Source of the DNA: an uncultured Clostridia bacterium
Lineage (GTDB): Bacteria; Bacillota; Clostridia; Oscillospirales; Acutalibacteraceae
Assembly (NCBI GenBank): GCA_904397895.1
Contig: CAJFOZ010000033.1
Coordinates: 1 to 41,731, forward strand
DNA length: 41,731 bases
Direction of reading: 5' to 3'
Numbering within the stretch: position 1 is the first letter of the stretch; each line of letters begins with the position of its first letter. Both the position numbers and the translations under genes were made by a program. Shown piece by piece: positions 34,264 through 41,731 of this stretch. The notes beneath the pieces are model-generated. The model had not been told where the DNA came from, did not search any database, and saw only the letters and a program-made list of their open reading frames with translations.

Positions 34264-34292
34264 AGTATACCATCCTTTTAGGCATTTTGCAA
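34264..34292 (-). promoter_or_regulatory. Promoter of typA
   Basis: The minus strand shows TTGCAA (34292-34287), a 17-nt spacer and TATACT (34269-34264). Confidence 0.75.
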
Positions 34293-34383
34293 ACCTCTCC
34301 CCTGCAAAACCCAACTGGCCTCAAGGGCCATTTCTTGGTCATTTTGGTGAACAAAAAGCCGTTTCTTTTGGATCCTTCCACTG

Positions 34384-34424
34384 AAAAACACCTGGCGACA
34401 AGATCAACTCGTCGCCAGGTGTTT
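34384..34424 (-). terminator. Terminator of the membrane protein gene
   Basis: A 12-bp perfect stem ACACCTGGCGAC / GTCGCCAGGTGT, followed on the minus strand by TTTTTC. Confidence 0.9.
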
Positions 34425-34460
34425 TGTTCAATTGGTTAGAAGCATGACGCCCTATAAATT

Positions 34461-36149
34461 CTATTGTACAGTCGAGGAATCCCCTTGCATCTGGGAAGAG
34501 GAGGACGATTCACCGGCCCCCGCCCCCGACACACTGGACTGGGAGGCTGCCGAGTGGTTGATCTCCAGGAGTTCCTGGACGCGACGGACATCATTATCCT
34601 GGGAGTACTTCAGTTTGACCTGGTCCCCCTCTTTGAGGAAGGGCAGGGAGTCGCTGACCTGGATGGCGGCGATATACACCATATCCGATCCGCTGAGCTT
34701 AAAGTAATAGGAGGTGTTGCCGTCAATGACCACCGCCTGTACCGACGTCACCGTTCCGCTTGCCTCCTCCGACACCACCGCCGTGGGATCCTCTTGCATC
34801 AGCAGTTCATTGTATTGCTGCATGGCCTCCGGGACGGTGCTGCCGGTGGCCACCACTTGGTACCGCTCCACATCCACAAAGGCATACATCTTCACCAGCC
34901 CCGCTGCGTCCTTCAGGGACATAAAGTAGGTGGGCCGATTCCCCACATTGAGCAGGATGGGGAAGGTAGATGTGTATTTCAGGTTTTGCACCTTGCCTTC
35001 GGCCGACCGCATGGCCGAAGTCTCCTGGGCGCCGGGGACAGCGTAATACTTGGTCTCCTTGGTGCGCAGGTTGACTAAGACAAAGCCGGTATTGCTCTGG
35101 TCGCTGGTGACCGAGGTGATGCCGGTGTAGAGATAGACGTCGTCGTTGCTGGCGATGTAATTGTACCCTTCTGTGGCGCGAAGCACGCCGCGCTGGCCAA
35201 AGATGGAGTTCCAGAAACCCGACTGATAGGCGCCGTTGTAATTGAGCTGCTCAATAATCATATCGGAATTGTACACCTGATCCACCCACTGGGGAACTTC
35301 CTCCACAGGATAGAGGGTACATTCACCGGTACAGGCATTTAACAGCACCACTTCGCCGATGTCCCGGCCGCCCCATACGCCAATGCGGTAATTGATAATG
35401 GGGGCGATCCAGTAAGGGGTGCCGTTGTCATCGATTTCAAAAGCCGGGTCGTCAAAGATCTTGGTGGGATAGTGGAACCGGAGATACCGCTCCAGATTGC
35501 GGTAAAGGTACTCGCTGGGGGAATACTTGATGCCCTGCTCCAGACGAATCAAGTCGGCTTCCTGGGTAACCATATCCACCGTGATATAGGCCGGGATGCC
35601 CTGGCTTTGGTTGTTAAACCACTTGATGAGATCACTGTAGGCCAAGGGGGTCACACGGATGGGACGGCCTTGGTAGTTGATCTGGGTGTAATTGTCGGCC
35701 ACTTCAAATTGAGAGACAAGGTCGATCATCTCGCCCATTTTACGATTGCCCAGACGGGTGGCGCTATCCTTATCCACCACAGGGATTTGGGACATTTTCA
35801 GCTCGGCAATGTCGTCGGCAAAATTGCCCTCCTGCTTTTGGATCAGGTCCTTATAATCGTTTGCGCGGAACAGCGGGATGCCGCTGAGGGCACACGCCCC
35901 CACTGCCAGCACAGCCACGCCCACCACAATGAGCACCGGCTTTGCATACTTGGCCTTGACGTTAAAATGAACCGTCCTCTTATCCAGCAGATAGGTCAGG
36001 ATAGCGTAGTTGACGAACACCAATGCCACCATCAGAAATAGGAATCCCCAAAATCCAGGATAGCGGGGATTGATGGCAGGCAGCCAGAACCAAAAGACCA
36101 GAAATCCTTCCACAAGGGTTGCCAGGGCGGTGAGTAATTTTGTTTTCAT
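34461..36149 (-). CDS. Membrane protein with large extracellular domain, unknown function
   Basis: A 562-residue protein with three predicted membrane helices at the N-terminus (about 5-27, 33-55 and 70-90) and a large soluble part, presumably outside the cell, ending in a Ser/Gly-rich tail. The soluble part is rich in Tyr and Asp, with segments such as YWIAPIINYRIGVWGGRDIG and ACTGECTLYPVEEVPQWVDQVY; I do not recognise a named domain. The Cys pair in NACTGEC may form a disulfide. The start is the second of two ATGs (36149), 5 nt after GGAGG. It has its own promoter and a leader of about 115 nt with two hairpins. It is similar in style to conserved clostridial envelope proteins; no function is assigned. 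Confidence 0.75.
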   Translation of the reverse strand: MKTKLLTALATLVEGFLVFWFWLPAINPRYPGFWGFLFLMVALVFVNYAILTYLLDKRTVHFNVKAKYAKPVLIVVGVAVLAVGACALSGIPLFRANDYKDLIQKQEGNFADDIAELKMSQIPVVDKDSATRLGNRKMGEMIDLVSQFEVADNYTQINYQGRPIRVTPLAYSDLIKWFNNQSQGIPAYITVDMVTQEADLIRLEQGIKYSPSEYLYRNLERYLRFHYPTKIFDDPAFEIDDNGTPYWIAPIINYRIGVWGGRDIGEVVLLNACTGECTLYPVEEVPQWVDQVYNSDMIIEQLNYNGAYQSGFWNSIFGQRGVLRATEGYNYIASNDDVYLYTGITSVTSDQSNTGFVLVNLRTKETKYYAVPGAQETSAMRSAEGKVQNLKYTSTFPILLNVGNRPTYFMSLKDAAGLVKMYAFVDVERYQVVATGSTVPEAMQQYNELLMQEDPTAVVSEEASGTVTSVQAVVIDGNTSYYFKLSGSDMVYIAAIQVSDSLPFLKEGDQVKLKYSQDNDVRRVQELLEINHSAASQSSVSGAGAGESSSSSQMQGDSSTVQ

Positions 36150-36186
36150 CATAACCTCCAGGTTGGACGCATCCAAAGCGTCGATT

Positions 36187-36263
36187 CACTGTTGGGACAA
36201 CAGTTCCTTCTCCCATTTATTGTCGGACAAGATTTCCCTACATCCGGGATCCAAAAGGAAATC
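36187..36263 (-). other. Structured leader of the membrane protein gene
   Basis: Two inverted repeats lie between promoter and start codon: AAGATTTCC / GGAAATCTT (about 36228-36263) and a tight hairpin ACTGTTG-TCC-CAACAGT (36187-36203). No riboswitch class was recognised. Confidence 0.4.
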
Positions 36264-36271
36264 TTCCCATC

Positions 36272-36300
36272 ATTATACAATGCTTTGCATGCCACATCAA
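36272..36300 (-). promoter_or_regulatory. Promoter of the membrane protein gene
   Basis: The minus strand shows TTGATG (36300-36295), a 17-nt spacer and TATAAT (36277-36272). Confidence 0.7.
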
Positions 36301-36363
36301 GAATATCCTGCCCATTTTTATGCCTTCTTAACATCAAAACACACGGCTTTCAAGCCATTAGGT

Positions 36364-36398
36364 ACAAAAAACAGCCGCTTCCTTTTGGAAGCGGCCTT
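36364..36398 (-). terminator. Terminator of the deacetylase gene
   Basis: A 9-bp stem GCCGCTTCC / GGAAGCGGC with a TTTT loop, followed on the minus strand by TGTTTTTTG. Confidence 0.85.
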
Positions 36399-36413
36399 AT
36401 ATTAAAGATTGCG

Positions 36414-37802
36414 TCATTTGTCCATCAACTGGTCCACCGTGACAAAACTAAATCCCTGGTTGGTCAATTCCTGGAGGATAATCTCAGTGGCCTCCACACT
36501 CTGGGTCAATTGCTCATGAAGGATGACAATATCACCGTCCTTGGCATTCTGGATAACGCCTTGGGCGATTTTCTGGGTGTTTTTAAGGGACCAATCCCCA
36601 GGATCCACCGTCCACAGGATCACGGGCATGCCGTCGATGGTCTTGATATTGTGGTCATAGAAACCGTAGGGCGGCCGGACGTATTGCGGGACATAGCCGC
36701 CGGTGATTTCCTTGACGGCTTCATTGGTCTTGGTCAGCTGCTGGGACACTTGCGCAGGGCTCAAGTTATCCAGCCGTTTATGGCTGTAGGTGTGATTGCC
36801 GATGCAGTGGCCGGACGACACCATGCGACGGATGGTCTCAGGAAAATACTCCACCCGGTTGCCCACCACAAAGAAAGTGGCTTTGGCGTTGTATTGATCC
36901 AAGAGATCCAAAACCTTTTCGGTATTTTTATAAGGGCCGTCGTCAAAGGTCAGGGCAATTTGTTTGGTTCCAGTAGAAGTTTGAGGGGATTCCGGTTGGG
37001 TGACGGCGGGATAAGCCTCCGGCTGGGAGGACACCGACGTCCCTGCGTCGTCAAATTGGAAGTAGGAGAAGCTGTGCATCAAGCGTAGCGGAATGGAAAC
37101 CTCAAGCTGTCCGTAAGAAGAATCGGCCACCGATCCGGGGGAAAAATAAAAGACAATCTGATCCCCATCCAGCATAAAGTTCTGGAGTTGATCCACCGAG
37201 ACAGGCCCTTTTTCCTTTTTATCCAATACCTTTTGATCCCGTAAGCTGCTTTGCACTTTATCCAGCAAATACTGCTCGTATCCGCTGCCTTCCCGGAAAA
37301 AGTCGCTGAGGTTCATACGTTTTTCCCCGTTTAGATCAAAGGTCATAGCGGCTAGCCCATCGCCGGAAGAATCTCCGCCGTTTTGCTGGACGTGAAACAG
37401 GATGCTGACAATATCCTCATTGAAGCAGGAAAGCTGGTAGTCGATGTTGAGTTCAGCACTGCTGCCTACTGACTCATCGGCCGACGACGACACAATGGTC
37501 GTTTGAAACTGCTCCACCTGGGAATCCACAAAGCTTTTGATTTGCTCATTGACCGTCTGGCTGGACGTCACAGGATAAGATACCCCCATAGGATACGCTT
37601 CCCCATAGTGAATATCCGACTGGATGCTCATCATTTGGGCCAATTCCTGCTGTGACACCGGTCGATAGGAATAACCAGCATGATCGTCTGACAAATCGGG
37701 TTGCGCCGTCGGCAGGCTCATCATCACAACGCTCAGCACAATGGCCACTACGGCTACGGCCATTACAATGGAAAATACGCTCCATTTCTTTCTATCTTTC
37801 AT
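36414..37802 (-). CDS. Membrane-anchored polysaccharide deacetylase (PdaC-like)
   Basis: A 462-residue enzyme predicted to remove acetyl groups from peptidoglycan or another GlcNAc polymer at the cell surface. Residues 8-30 are a membrane anchor. About 60-270 form a DUF4163/DUF3298-type module (YPVTSSQTVNEQIKSFVDSQ, then LNLSDFF-like and FYFSPGSVADSSYG segments). A Pro/Ser linker leads to the NodB domain: TFDDGP (catalytic base and metal Asp), NHTYSH (metal His pair), RPPYG, WTVDPGDW and ILHE. This order matches Bacillus PdaC. The start at 37802 is chosen because it begins the anchor; the ribosome binding site is weak, and a GTG at 37817 is possible. The gene probably modifies the wall and may lower lysozyme sensitivity (inference). 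Confidence 0.92.
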   Translation of the reverse strand: MKDRKKWSVFSIVMAVAVVAIVLSVVMMSLPTAQPDLSDDHAGYSYRPVSQQELAQMMSIQSDIHYGEAYPMGVSYPVTSSQTVNEQIKSFVDSQVEQFQTTIVSSSADESVGSSAELNIDYQLSCFNEDIVSILFHVQQNGGDSSGDGLAAMTFDLNGEKRMNLSDFFREGSGYEQYLLDKVQSSLRDQKVLDKKEKGPVSVDQLQNFMLDGDQIVFYFSPGSVADSSYGQLEVSIPLRLMHSFSYFQFDDAGTSVSSQPEAYPAVTQPESPQTSTGTKQIALTFDDGPYKNTEKVLDLLDQYNAKATFFVVGNRVEYFPETIRRMVSSGHCIGNHTYSHKRLDNLSPAQVSQQLTKTNEAVKEITGGYVPQYVRPPYGFYDHNIKTIDGMPVILWTVDPGDWSLKNTQKIAQGVIQNAKDGDIVILHEQLTQSVEATEIILQELTNQGFSFVTVDQLMDK

Positions 37803-38305
37803 GCGGCAATTACCCACTTTTCTCTTAATAATCAAGGATACTTTTTTGTTACTCCAAACCAATCAAAGATTTGCCCCGCCTAGGACAAAATTATGAACAA
37901 TATACATGTATCTTTTTGTAAAAATAGTAAGCCATCTCTTTAAAACGGCTCTTCACTAAAAACAGCCCTTCAGGCCAACAATGGCTCAGGGCTATCAGAT
38001 TAAAGCGCCCGTTGGCTCATCCAATGGATGCGCAAAAAATAGTAGCAAATCCGCTATTTTTTATTTTACCGTATCTTGCTCTATTCCGTCAATACGGTAA
38101 GGATCCGGATCATAAGCAGCTTTTCCTATGGTTTTTGTGCAAATGGCAGGACACATATCAAAATCCTCTAAGTAACTTCTTTTTTAGTATAAACAGTCAA
38201 GAGAAAAACTCTTCTGTAAACTCCTGGAATGTCCGTGAAAAAACTGCAAAAATAAAAACAGAGAAAAGGCGGATGACCTTTTCCCTGTTTATTTTACAGT
38301 ATGAG
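37803..38305. other. Gene-free stretch with a cluster of hairpins
   Basis: About 500 nt with no credible gene. Four inverted repeats lie end to end at 37964-38100: AGCCCT/AGGGCT with inner GCC/GGC (37964-37993); GCGC/GCGC with inner TTGG/CCAA (38005-38033); AAAAAATAG/CTATTTTTT (38034-38062), terminator-like with T tracts; and TTACCGTAT/ATACGGTAA (38066-38100). A 10-bp palindrome, ATACATGTAT, lies near 37906. The deacetylase promoter should be at 37820-37930 but no pair of boxes convinces me. The SDR terminator occupies 38250-38290. Confidence 0.5.
38250..38290 (-). terminator. Terminator of the SDR gene
   Basis: The stem AACAGGGAAAAGG / CCTTTTCTCTGTT has one mismatch and is followed on the minus strand by TTTATTTTTG. 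Confidence 0.8.
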
Positions 38306-39061
38306 TTACGGTCTTAGTTTTCGCTTCTGCATATGATAACACATGCGCAACAGCATTTTTTCAGAGAAAAAGCGCTCGGCAAATTGCGTGGCCTTCATCA
38401 GTCCACCGGGCACAATGACCAGATCCTTATGAAGCATCTTCCGCACGGCATATTCCGCTACCCGCTGGCTGCTCAGCCCTTTGACACTGAACCGGCAATC
38501 GGCTACATCATTAAATTCCGTCTGCACCGGGCCGGGGCACAGTACGCTAATCCCCACATGGCTCCCTCTTCGCCGCAGTTCTTCATATACAGCCTCCGTC
38601 AACCGCAATACATAGGACTTTGAGGCATAGTAAGTGGAAAGCAGTGGCCCCGGTAAAAACGCCGCTGAGGACGCTACATTCAATAAGTATCCACGGTCCT
38701 GTTTGACAAAGTCCCGTAAAAAAAGTTTTGTCAGGATATGAACCGCCCGGATGTTGGTATCGATCATCTCCAGCTCCCGTTCAAGATCGGTTTGGTCAAA
38801 AGCGCCAAACAGGCCAAATCCCGCATTGTTGATGACAATGTCCACACCCTGGCCTTTGAGCTGATCATAAAGATCAAAACATATTTGGGACTGGGACAAA
38901 TCGGCTCCCATGATCTGGACGTCTGTATCGAGTTCCGCCTTTAATCGCTCCAGCCGATCCACCCGGCGGGCCACCAATACAAGATCAGCTCCCCGTCGGC
39001 TCAAGGAACGCGCCATATCTCGTCCGATGCCCGAACTTGCACCGGTAATCAATGCCTTCAT
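38306..39061 (-). CDS. Short-chain dehydrogenase/reductase
   Basis: A 251-residue classical SDR. The cofactor motif is TGASSGIG (6-13), NNAGFG follows near 78, the catalytic Ser is in NVASSAAF, and Tyr and Lys are in YYASKSYVL; CPGPVQTEF is the usual post-catalytic segment. Arg residues after the second strand (LVARRVDRLERL) suggest NADP(H) preference. The C-terminal 40 residues are basic and hydrophobic (VIVPGGLMKATQFAERFF), as in DltE/YqjQ-like members that associate with membranes; the substrate is unknown. AAGGAGG precedes the ATG. Confidence 0.92.
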   Translation of the reverse strand: MKALITGASSGIGRDMARSLSRRGADLVLVARRVDRLERLKAELDTDVQIMGADLSQSQICFDLYDQLKGQGVDIVINNAGFGLFGAFDQTDLERELEMIDTNIRAVHILTKLFLRDFVKQDRGYLLNVASSAAFLPGPLLSTYYASKSYVLRLTEAVYEELRRRGSHVGISVLCPGPVQTEFNDVADCRFSVKGLSSQRVAEYAVRKMLHKDLVIVPGGLMKATQFAERFFSEKMLLRMCYHMQKRKLRP

Positions 39062-39133
39062 ATTGAGATAACCTCCTTGTGTATATGCCCCACTTGTCCT
39101 TCAAATTATTTTTAGAATACACCGTTTCCCATT

Positions 39134-39160
39134 ATTATACCAGATTGGAAGAAAAAACAA
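39134..39160 (-). promoter_or_regulatory. Extended -10 promoter of the SDR gene
   Basis: The minus strand shows TGG-TATAAT (hexamer at 39139-39134), an extended -10 box; a TTGTTT (39160-39155) lies 15 nt upstream, shorter than ideal. Confidence 0.55.
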
Positions 39161-39203
39161 GGGTACTTTAGGCGATTTTTTTATCTTTTGCATGTAAAAC
39201 AAA

Positions 39204-39232
39204 TTGCGGTAAAAGGAGAAACATGGTATGCT
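39204..39232 (+). promoter_or_regulatory. Promoter of the methylase/TRD fusion gene
   Basis: TTGCGG (39204-39209), a 17-nt spacer and TATGCT (39227-39232). An inverted repeat TGATAG-8 nt-CTATCA (39235-39254) covers the expected start point and may be an operator. Confidence 0.55.
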
Positions 39233-39295
39233 TTTGATAGGATATAAACTATCATCCACAAAGGTGGAACAAGGTGCAAAAAGAGGTGGAAACTC

Positions 39296-40792
39296 ATGGA
39301 GGAACTGCAAGAAACCTACCATACAAAAGAAGTGCTGGAGGAATTGGCGGCGGTGGAATGCCTTCGTTTGGCATTGAACCGTATTGTGGACGGCAGCTTG
39401 CATCCGGATTTTCGTCAACTAGACGACGGTCAGCTGGCTCTGGGCGAACAACCCAATCCCACGGGGCAAGATAACCTGGGCGCTACCTGCATCCAAGGCC
39501 ATGTGCCGTTCTCCTCTGGTGAACTGGCCTTCTCCACCAAGATCTTGAATCCCCCCTTTGGCAATGTGGAAGAATCACGCTGGAGCGGTATGGCCGATGT
39601 GGGAGAAACCAGGTTAGAGACCTTCTTTTTGCGCCGTTTTCTCGCCCAGCCGGAAAACAACGGGCAGTGCTGTTGCCTGGTACCAAACGGGCTTCTCTCA
39701 CGCATCCACCCTTTGGACGTGGCATTGCGGCGTCAGCTGGTCCAACAGCACGGTTTGCAAGCGGTCATTCTGCTGCCACTGCATGCTTTCCAGCCACGGG
39801 TCCATGTATATACAGCCCTTATCTCCTTCTGTCAGGGCGGAGGGCCTGCAAAAAGGGTTTGGTTATGCGATGCCCGGAAGGGGCGTTTGGAGGATGTGGA
39901 TTTGGATTGCTATTTTACCTCCCGTTTTTCCCCTTCCATGGACGGCCAGTTTCGCCGTACTGGACAGGTTGAGCATTTGTTTTTGACCTCTCAGATGTTA
40001 TCCTCCCATCACTATCTTTTGGTGCCGGAGGGGCATCGCTCCCAGGTCTGGACAACTTCTCAGCCCAAGGTGCAGTCCATCCAGAAAGAAATTAAGGGGC
40101 TCCAACAGTCCATCGTAAAACTGGAGCAGGAAAACGCCGATCAACAGCTGGATTTGTTTGGCGGGGATCAAAAAGCCCCTTGGGATAAAAAACAATTGGG
40201 CCAACTGATCTCTTTGAAAAAACAGCAAATAACCTGCTGCCGGCAGATGGTGGGCCAATTGTTTTTGGATTCCTTCGGCCAGGGAATGCTACAAGGGGAG
40301 TATCCGTTATTTCAGGGCAAAGATCTTTTTGTCTTCCATTCCGGCAACAAACCGGCCAAGGATTGGCCTGAGGGACCCTACCCCCTTTACGATGGCAGCG
40401 GCATCCGTCGCACATTAGATCGCTGTACCCAGGATATCCACGGGCCGGTTATTATCATCACCCGAGTGGGTACTTACTGCGGCGCCGTCTACCGGTCCAA
40501 ACAGCCCTGTTGGGTGGGAGGGAACGCCTTTTATCTGGAGCAGGTGCGTAAACCTGCTCATCCTAGCTATCTGGTGGGGCTGTTCTCCTACATGGACTTT
40601 AACCAGTATAAGGCCGGTTCCTGCATCCCTCAGATCAACCAATCTGTTCTGCTCTCCAAACAATATCCGCTGCCGCCTTTGGAGCTTCAGCAGGCCTATG
40701 CAACCAAAGCCGATCCTTGGCTGGATCAATTGGAAAATCTGGAACAAGAGGTCTATAAATTACAACAAGAATACCGCAACATTGCTAATTAA
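39296..40792 (+). CDS. N6-adenine methylase-like / specificity-subunit fusion lacking SAM motif I
   Basis: A 498-residue protein joining part of a type I-style M subunit to an S-subunit-like half. Residues about 15-180 match the back part of an N6_Mtase domain: motif IV is ILNPPFG (Asn85-Pro-Pro-Phe88), then CLVPNGLL and LQAVILLPLHAFQPRVHVYTALISF. The FxGxG SAM-binding motif I and the helical N-terminus that should precede are absent, and the AT-rich DNA upstream does not encode them. A coiled coil (about 256-285) leads to a target-recognition-like domain (about 320-470: IIITRVGTYCGAVYRS, IPQINQSVLLSKQYPLPPLELQ) and a closing coil. AGAGGTGG before the ATG and a promoter show it is a complete expressed-looking gene. 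It may bind DNA without methylating, or be a remnant. There is no nuclease beside it. Confidence 0.75.
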   Translation: MEELQETYHTKEVLEELAAVECLRLALNRIVDGSLHPDFRQLDDGQLALGEQPNPTGQDNLGATCIQGHVPFSSGELAFSTKILNPPFGNVEESRWSGMADVGETRLETFFLRRFLAQPENNGQCCCLVPNGLLSRIHPLDVALRRQLVQQHGLQAVILLPLHAFQPRVHVYTALISFCQGGGPAKRVWLCDARKGRLEDVDLDCYFTSRFSPSMDGQFRRTGQVEHLFLTSQMLSSHHYLLVPEGHRSQVWTTSQPKVQSIQKEIKGLQQSIVKLEQENADQQLDLFGGDQKAPWDKKQLGQLISLKKQQITCCRQMVGQLFLDSFGQGMLQGEYPLFQGKDLFVFHSGNKPAKDWPEGPYPLYDGSGIRRTLDRCTQDIHGPVIIITRVGTYCGAVYRSKQPCWVGGNAFYLEQVRKPAHPSYLVGLFSYMDFNQYKAGSCIPQINQSVLLSKQYPLPPLELQQAYATKADPWLDQLENLEQEVYKLQQEYRNIAN

Positions 40793-40831
40793 TGATTCCT
40801 CAAATTATTTTTTCAAAAATGAAAAAAGCAC

Positions 40832-40860
40832 TTGCTTTTTGGAAAAAGATGTGGTATAGT
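40832..40860 (+). promoter_or_regulatory. Promoter of the 5S rRNA gene
   Basis: TTGCTT (40832-40837), a 17-nt spacer and TATAGT (40855-40860), with TGG just before the -10 hexamer (extended -10). Confidence 0.75.
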
Positions 40861-40889
40861 AATATGCGTTCCCACAAGAGGAATGTATA

Positions 40890-41006
<117 letters not shown>

Positions 41007-41008
41007 CA

Positions 41009-41042
41009 AAGCCTTCGTTTTATAACGAAGGCTTTTTCTTTT
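41009..41042 (+). terminator. Terminator of the 5S rRNA gene
   Basis: An 11-bp stem AAGCCTTCGTT / AACGAAGGCTT with a TTAT loop, followed by TTTCTTTT. Confidence 0.92.
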
Positions 41043-41082
41043 ACTTTGATGGGTCTAGTATCCTCTACCGATAAGAGGGATG

Positions 41083-41111
41083 TTGACCGTGCTTTTGTTT
41101 CATGCTATAAT
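41083..41111 (+). promoter_or_regulatory. Promoter of rnpB
   Basis: TTGACC (41083-41088), a 17-nt spacer and a perfect TATAAT (41106-41111). Confidence 0.88.
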
Positions 41112-41116
41112 TTCCG

Positions 41117-41467
41117 ATGCGAGCAAGCTGGACAGCTGCGAAGTGCTGGGGCCGAAAGGCTGCATTTTGAGGAAAGTCCGGGCTTCATAGGGCAGGATAG
41201 CGGTTAACGACCGCCGAGGGTGACCTTAGGGAAAGTGCAACAGAGATATACCGCCGTGTTTATCACGGTAAGGGTGGAAAGGCGAGGTAAGAGCTCACCG
41301 GCGCATAGGAGACTATGCGGCCCTGCAAACCCTATCCGAAGCAACACCGCTGCGGGGATGGCCGGCCCGGCCGCAGTGCCCCCATGGTGGCTTGAGCTGC
41401 ACGGCAACGTGTAGACTAGATAGATGGCTGTCCACGACAGAACCCGGCTTATAGGCTTGGTCGCAAT
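41117..41467 (+). ncRNA. rnpB: RNase P RNA, bacterial type A
   Basis: The catalytic RNA that matures tRNA 5' ends. About 350 nt. Helix P1 is TGCGAGCAAGC (41118-41128) with GCTTGGTCGCA (ending 41465), one mismatch. The conserved GAGGAAAGTCCGGGCT (about 41169) and ACAGAACCCGGCTTATAGG (near the 3' end) are both present, as is the AGGGTGACC...AAAGTGCAACAGAGA segment. It lies about 110 nt after the 5S gene with its own promoter and a terminator with a long loop. Confidence 0.96.
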
Positions 41468-41469
41468 CA

Positions 41470-41541
41470 GACGCACCTTTGAGATTATTGGGATACATTG
41501 TCCTTATTCCAGTGATTTCAAAGGTGCGTTTGTTTGTTTTT
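41470..41541 (+). terminator. Terminator of rnpB
   Basis: The stem ACGCACCTTTGA / TCAAAGGTGCGT encloses about 35 nt and is followed by TTGTTTGTTTTT. Confidence 0.75.
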
Positions 41542-41549
41542 AAAACTGT

Positions 41550-41731
41550 AGAAATAGTAACCCACCAGCAGAGCTGGTGGTTCTGCATATGCGGGCAAAG
41601 CCCTATGATACTAGCCACGCCTAAAGGCGTTGGTACGGTCTGCCGCCTGCGAAAGCTTATTACTTGCTACCCGTAAACGGGTCTATGTATTCTTTAAGCG
41701 TCATCTGATCCTCAATCTGATCTTCTTTGAG
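41550..41731 (-). mobile_element. IS200/IS605-like element end, cut by the window edge
   Basis: Right after the rnpB terminator come tip-type hairpins: a perfect CCACCAGC-AGA-GCTGGTGG (41562-41580), GGGC-AAA-GCCC (about 41592-41602), CGCC-TAAA-GGCG (about 41619-41630) and ACCCG-TAAA-CGGGT. Imperfect palindromes instead of terminal inverted repeats are the mark of IS200/IS605 single-strand transposons. A partial reading frame with a TnpA-like C-terminus runs off the edge. The exact boundary on the left cannot be set here. Confidence 0.6.
41660..41731 (-). CDS. Partial IS200/IS605 TnpA-like transposase C-terminus
   Basis: The 23 visible residues (LKEDQIEDQMTLKEYIDPFT, then GSK and a TAA stop at 41662-41660) resemble the C-terminal tail of Y1 (HUH) transposases of IS200/IS605 elements in Clostridia. 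The catalytic HUH motif and Tyr would lie beyond the window. The call rests on the tail plus the hairpins beside it; too short to be sure. Confidence 0.5.
   Translation of the reverse strand, partial: LKEDQIEDQMTLKEYIDPFTGSK

Noticed and set aside
33295-34281. 328-codon open frame antisense to typA
   Set aside because: It is a shadow of typA; it also runs across the typA start and promoter.
38012-38317. 101-codon frame in the gap between the SDR and deacetylase genes
   Set aside because: TTG start without ribosome binding site; it crosses several hairpins and the SDR terminator and has no motif.

Overview
The window looks like chromosome from a Gram-positive anaerobe of the class Clostridia. 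An Oscillospirales / Ruminococcaceae-type gut commensal is my best guess, but nothing here fixes the genus. Reasons: strong GGAGG-type ribosome binding sites; many sigma-A promoters with exact 17-nt spacers; the TrmK-Nif3 gene pair; a PdaC-type deacetylase; a DUF1858 protein; a TSCPD protein; lipoproteins with Firmicutes-style lipoboxes; and a large secreted PL8 polysaccharide lyase. Genes are moderately GC-rich and the gaps between them are AT-rich. There is no prophage, CRISPR array or conjugative module. The only mobile DNA is the tail of an IS200/IS605-type element cut by the right edge.

Layout. 1-2.7 kb: a frameshifted XRE regulator, metA (homoserine O-acetyltransferase type) and a beta-propeller lipoprotein, all on the minus strand. 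2.7-3.9 kb: a family 2 glycosyltransferase (-). 4.1-6.4 kb: the serC-serA serine operon (+). 6.6-8.2 kb: two paralogous cyclophilins (+), one cytosolic and one a lipoprotein, converging on a membrane-anchored unknown (-). 9.1-10.4 kb: operon TSCPD protein - unknown - peroxiredoxin (-). 10.6-13.9 kb: a PHP phosphoesterase (-) and an acyl-CoA ligase plus prolyl-tRNA-deacylase-like gene (+), fired from overlapping divergent promoters with a shared palindrome. 13.9-17.8 kb: tRNA-Gly, a large SWIM/SNF2 ATPase and an XRE regulator (-). 17.8-21.8 kb: FAD/Rieske oxidoreductase, hflX and an ABC-type ATPase (+). 21.9-24.0 kb: nif3-trmK and DUF1858 (-). 24.2-30.6 kb: a 2120-residue secreted PL8 lyase (-). 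31-39 kb: Usp, GNAT, typA, a membrane protein, a PdaC-like deacetylase and an SDR (-). 39.3-40.8 kb: an unusual methylase/specificity-subunit fusion (+). 40.9-41.5 kb: a solitary 5S rRNA gene and rnpB (+), followed by the IS200-like end.

Most of the window is housekeeping: methionine and serine synthesis, protein folding, ribosome and tRNA maintenance, and envelope remodelling. The accessory content is the PL8 lyase, the methylase/TRD fusion, the SNF2 protein and the IS end. The points most worth a second look are: the DNA-methylase-like protein with NPPF and a specificity domain but no SAM-binding motif I; the shared operator between the PHP and acyl-CoA ligase genes; two hairpin-rich gene-free stretches (19.34-19.78 kb and 37.96-38.10 kb) that may hold small RNAs; a degenerate palindromic repeat found near both 0 and 31.8 kb; and the XRE gene broken by a single base. 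All calls come from reading the sequence by eye; no database search was run.
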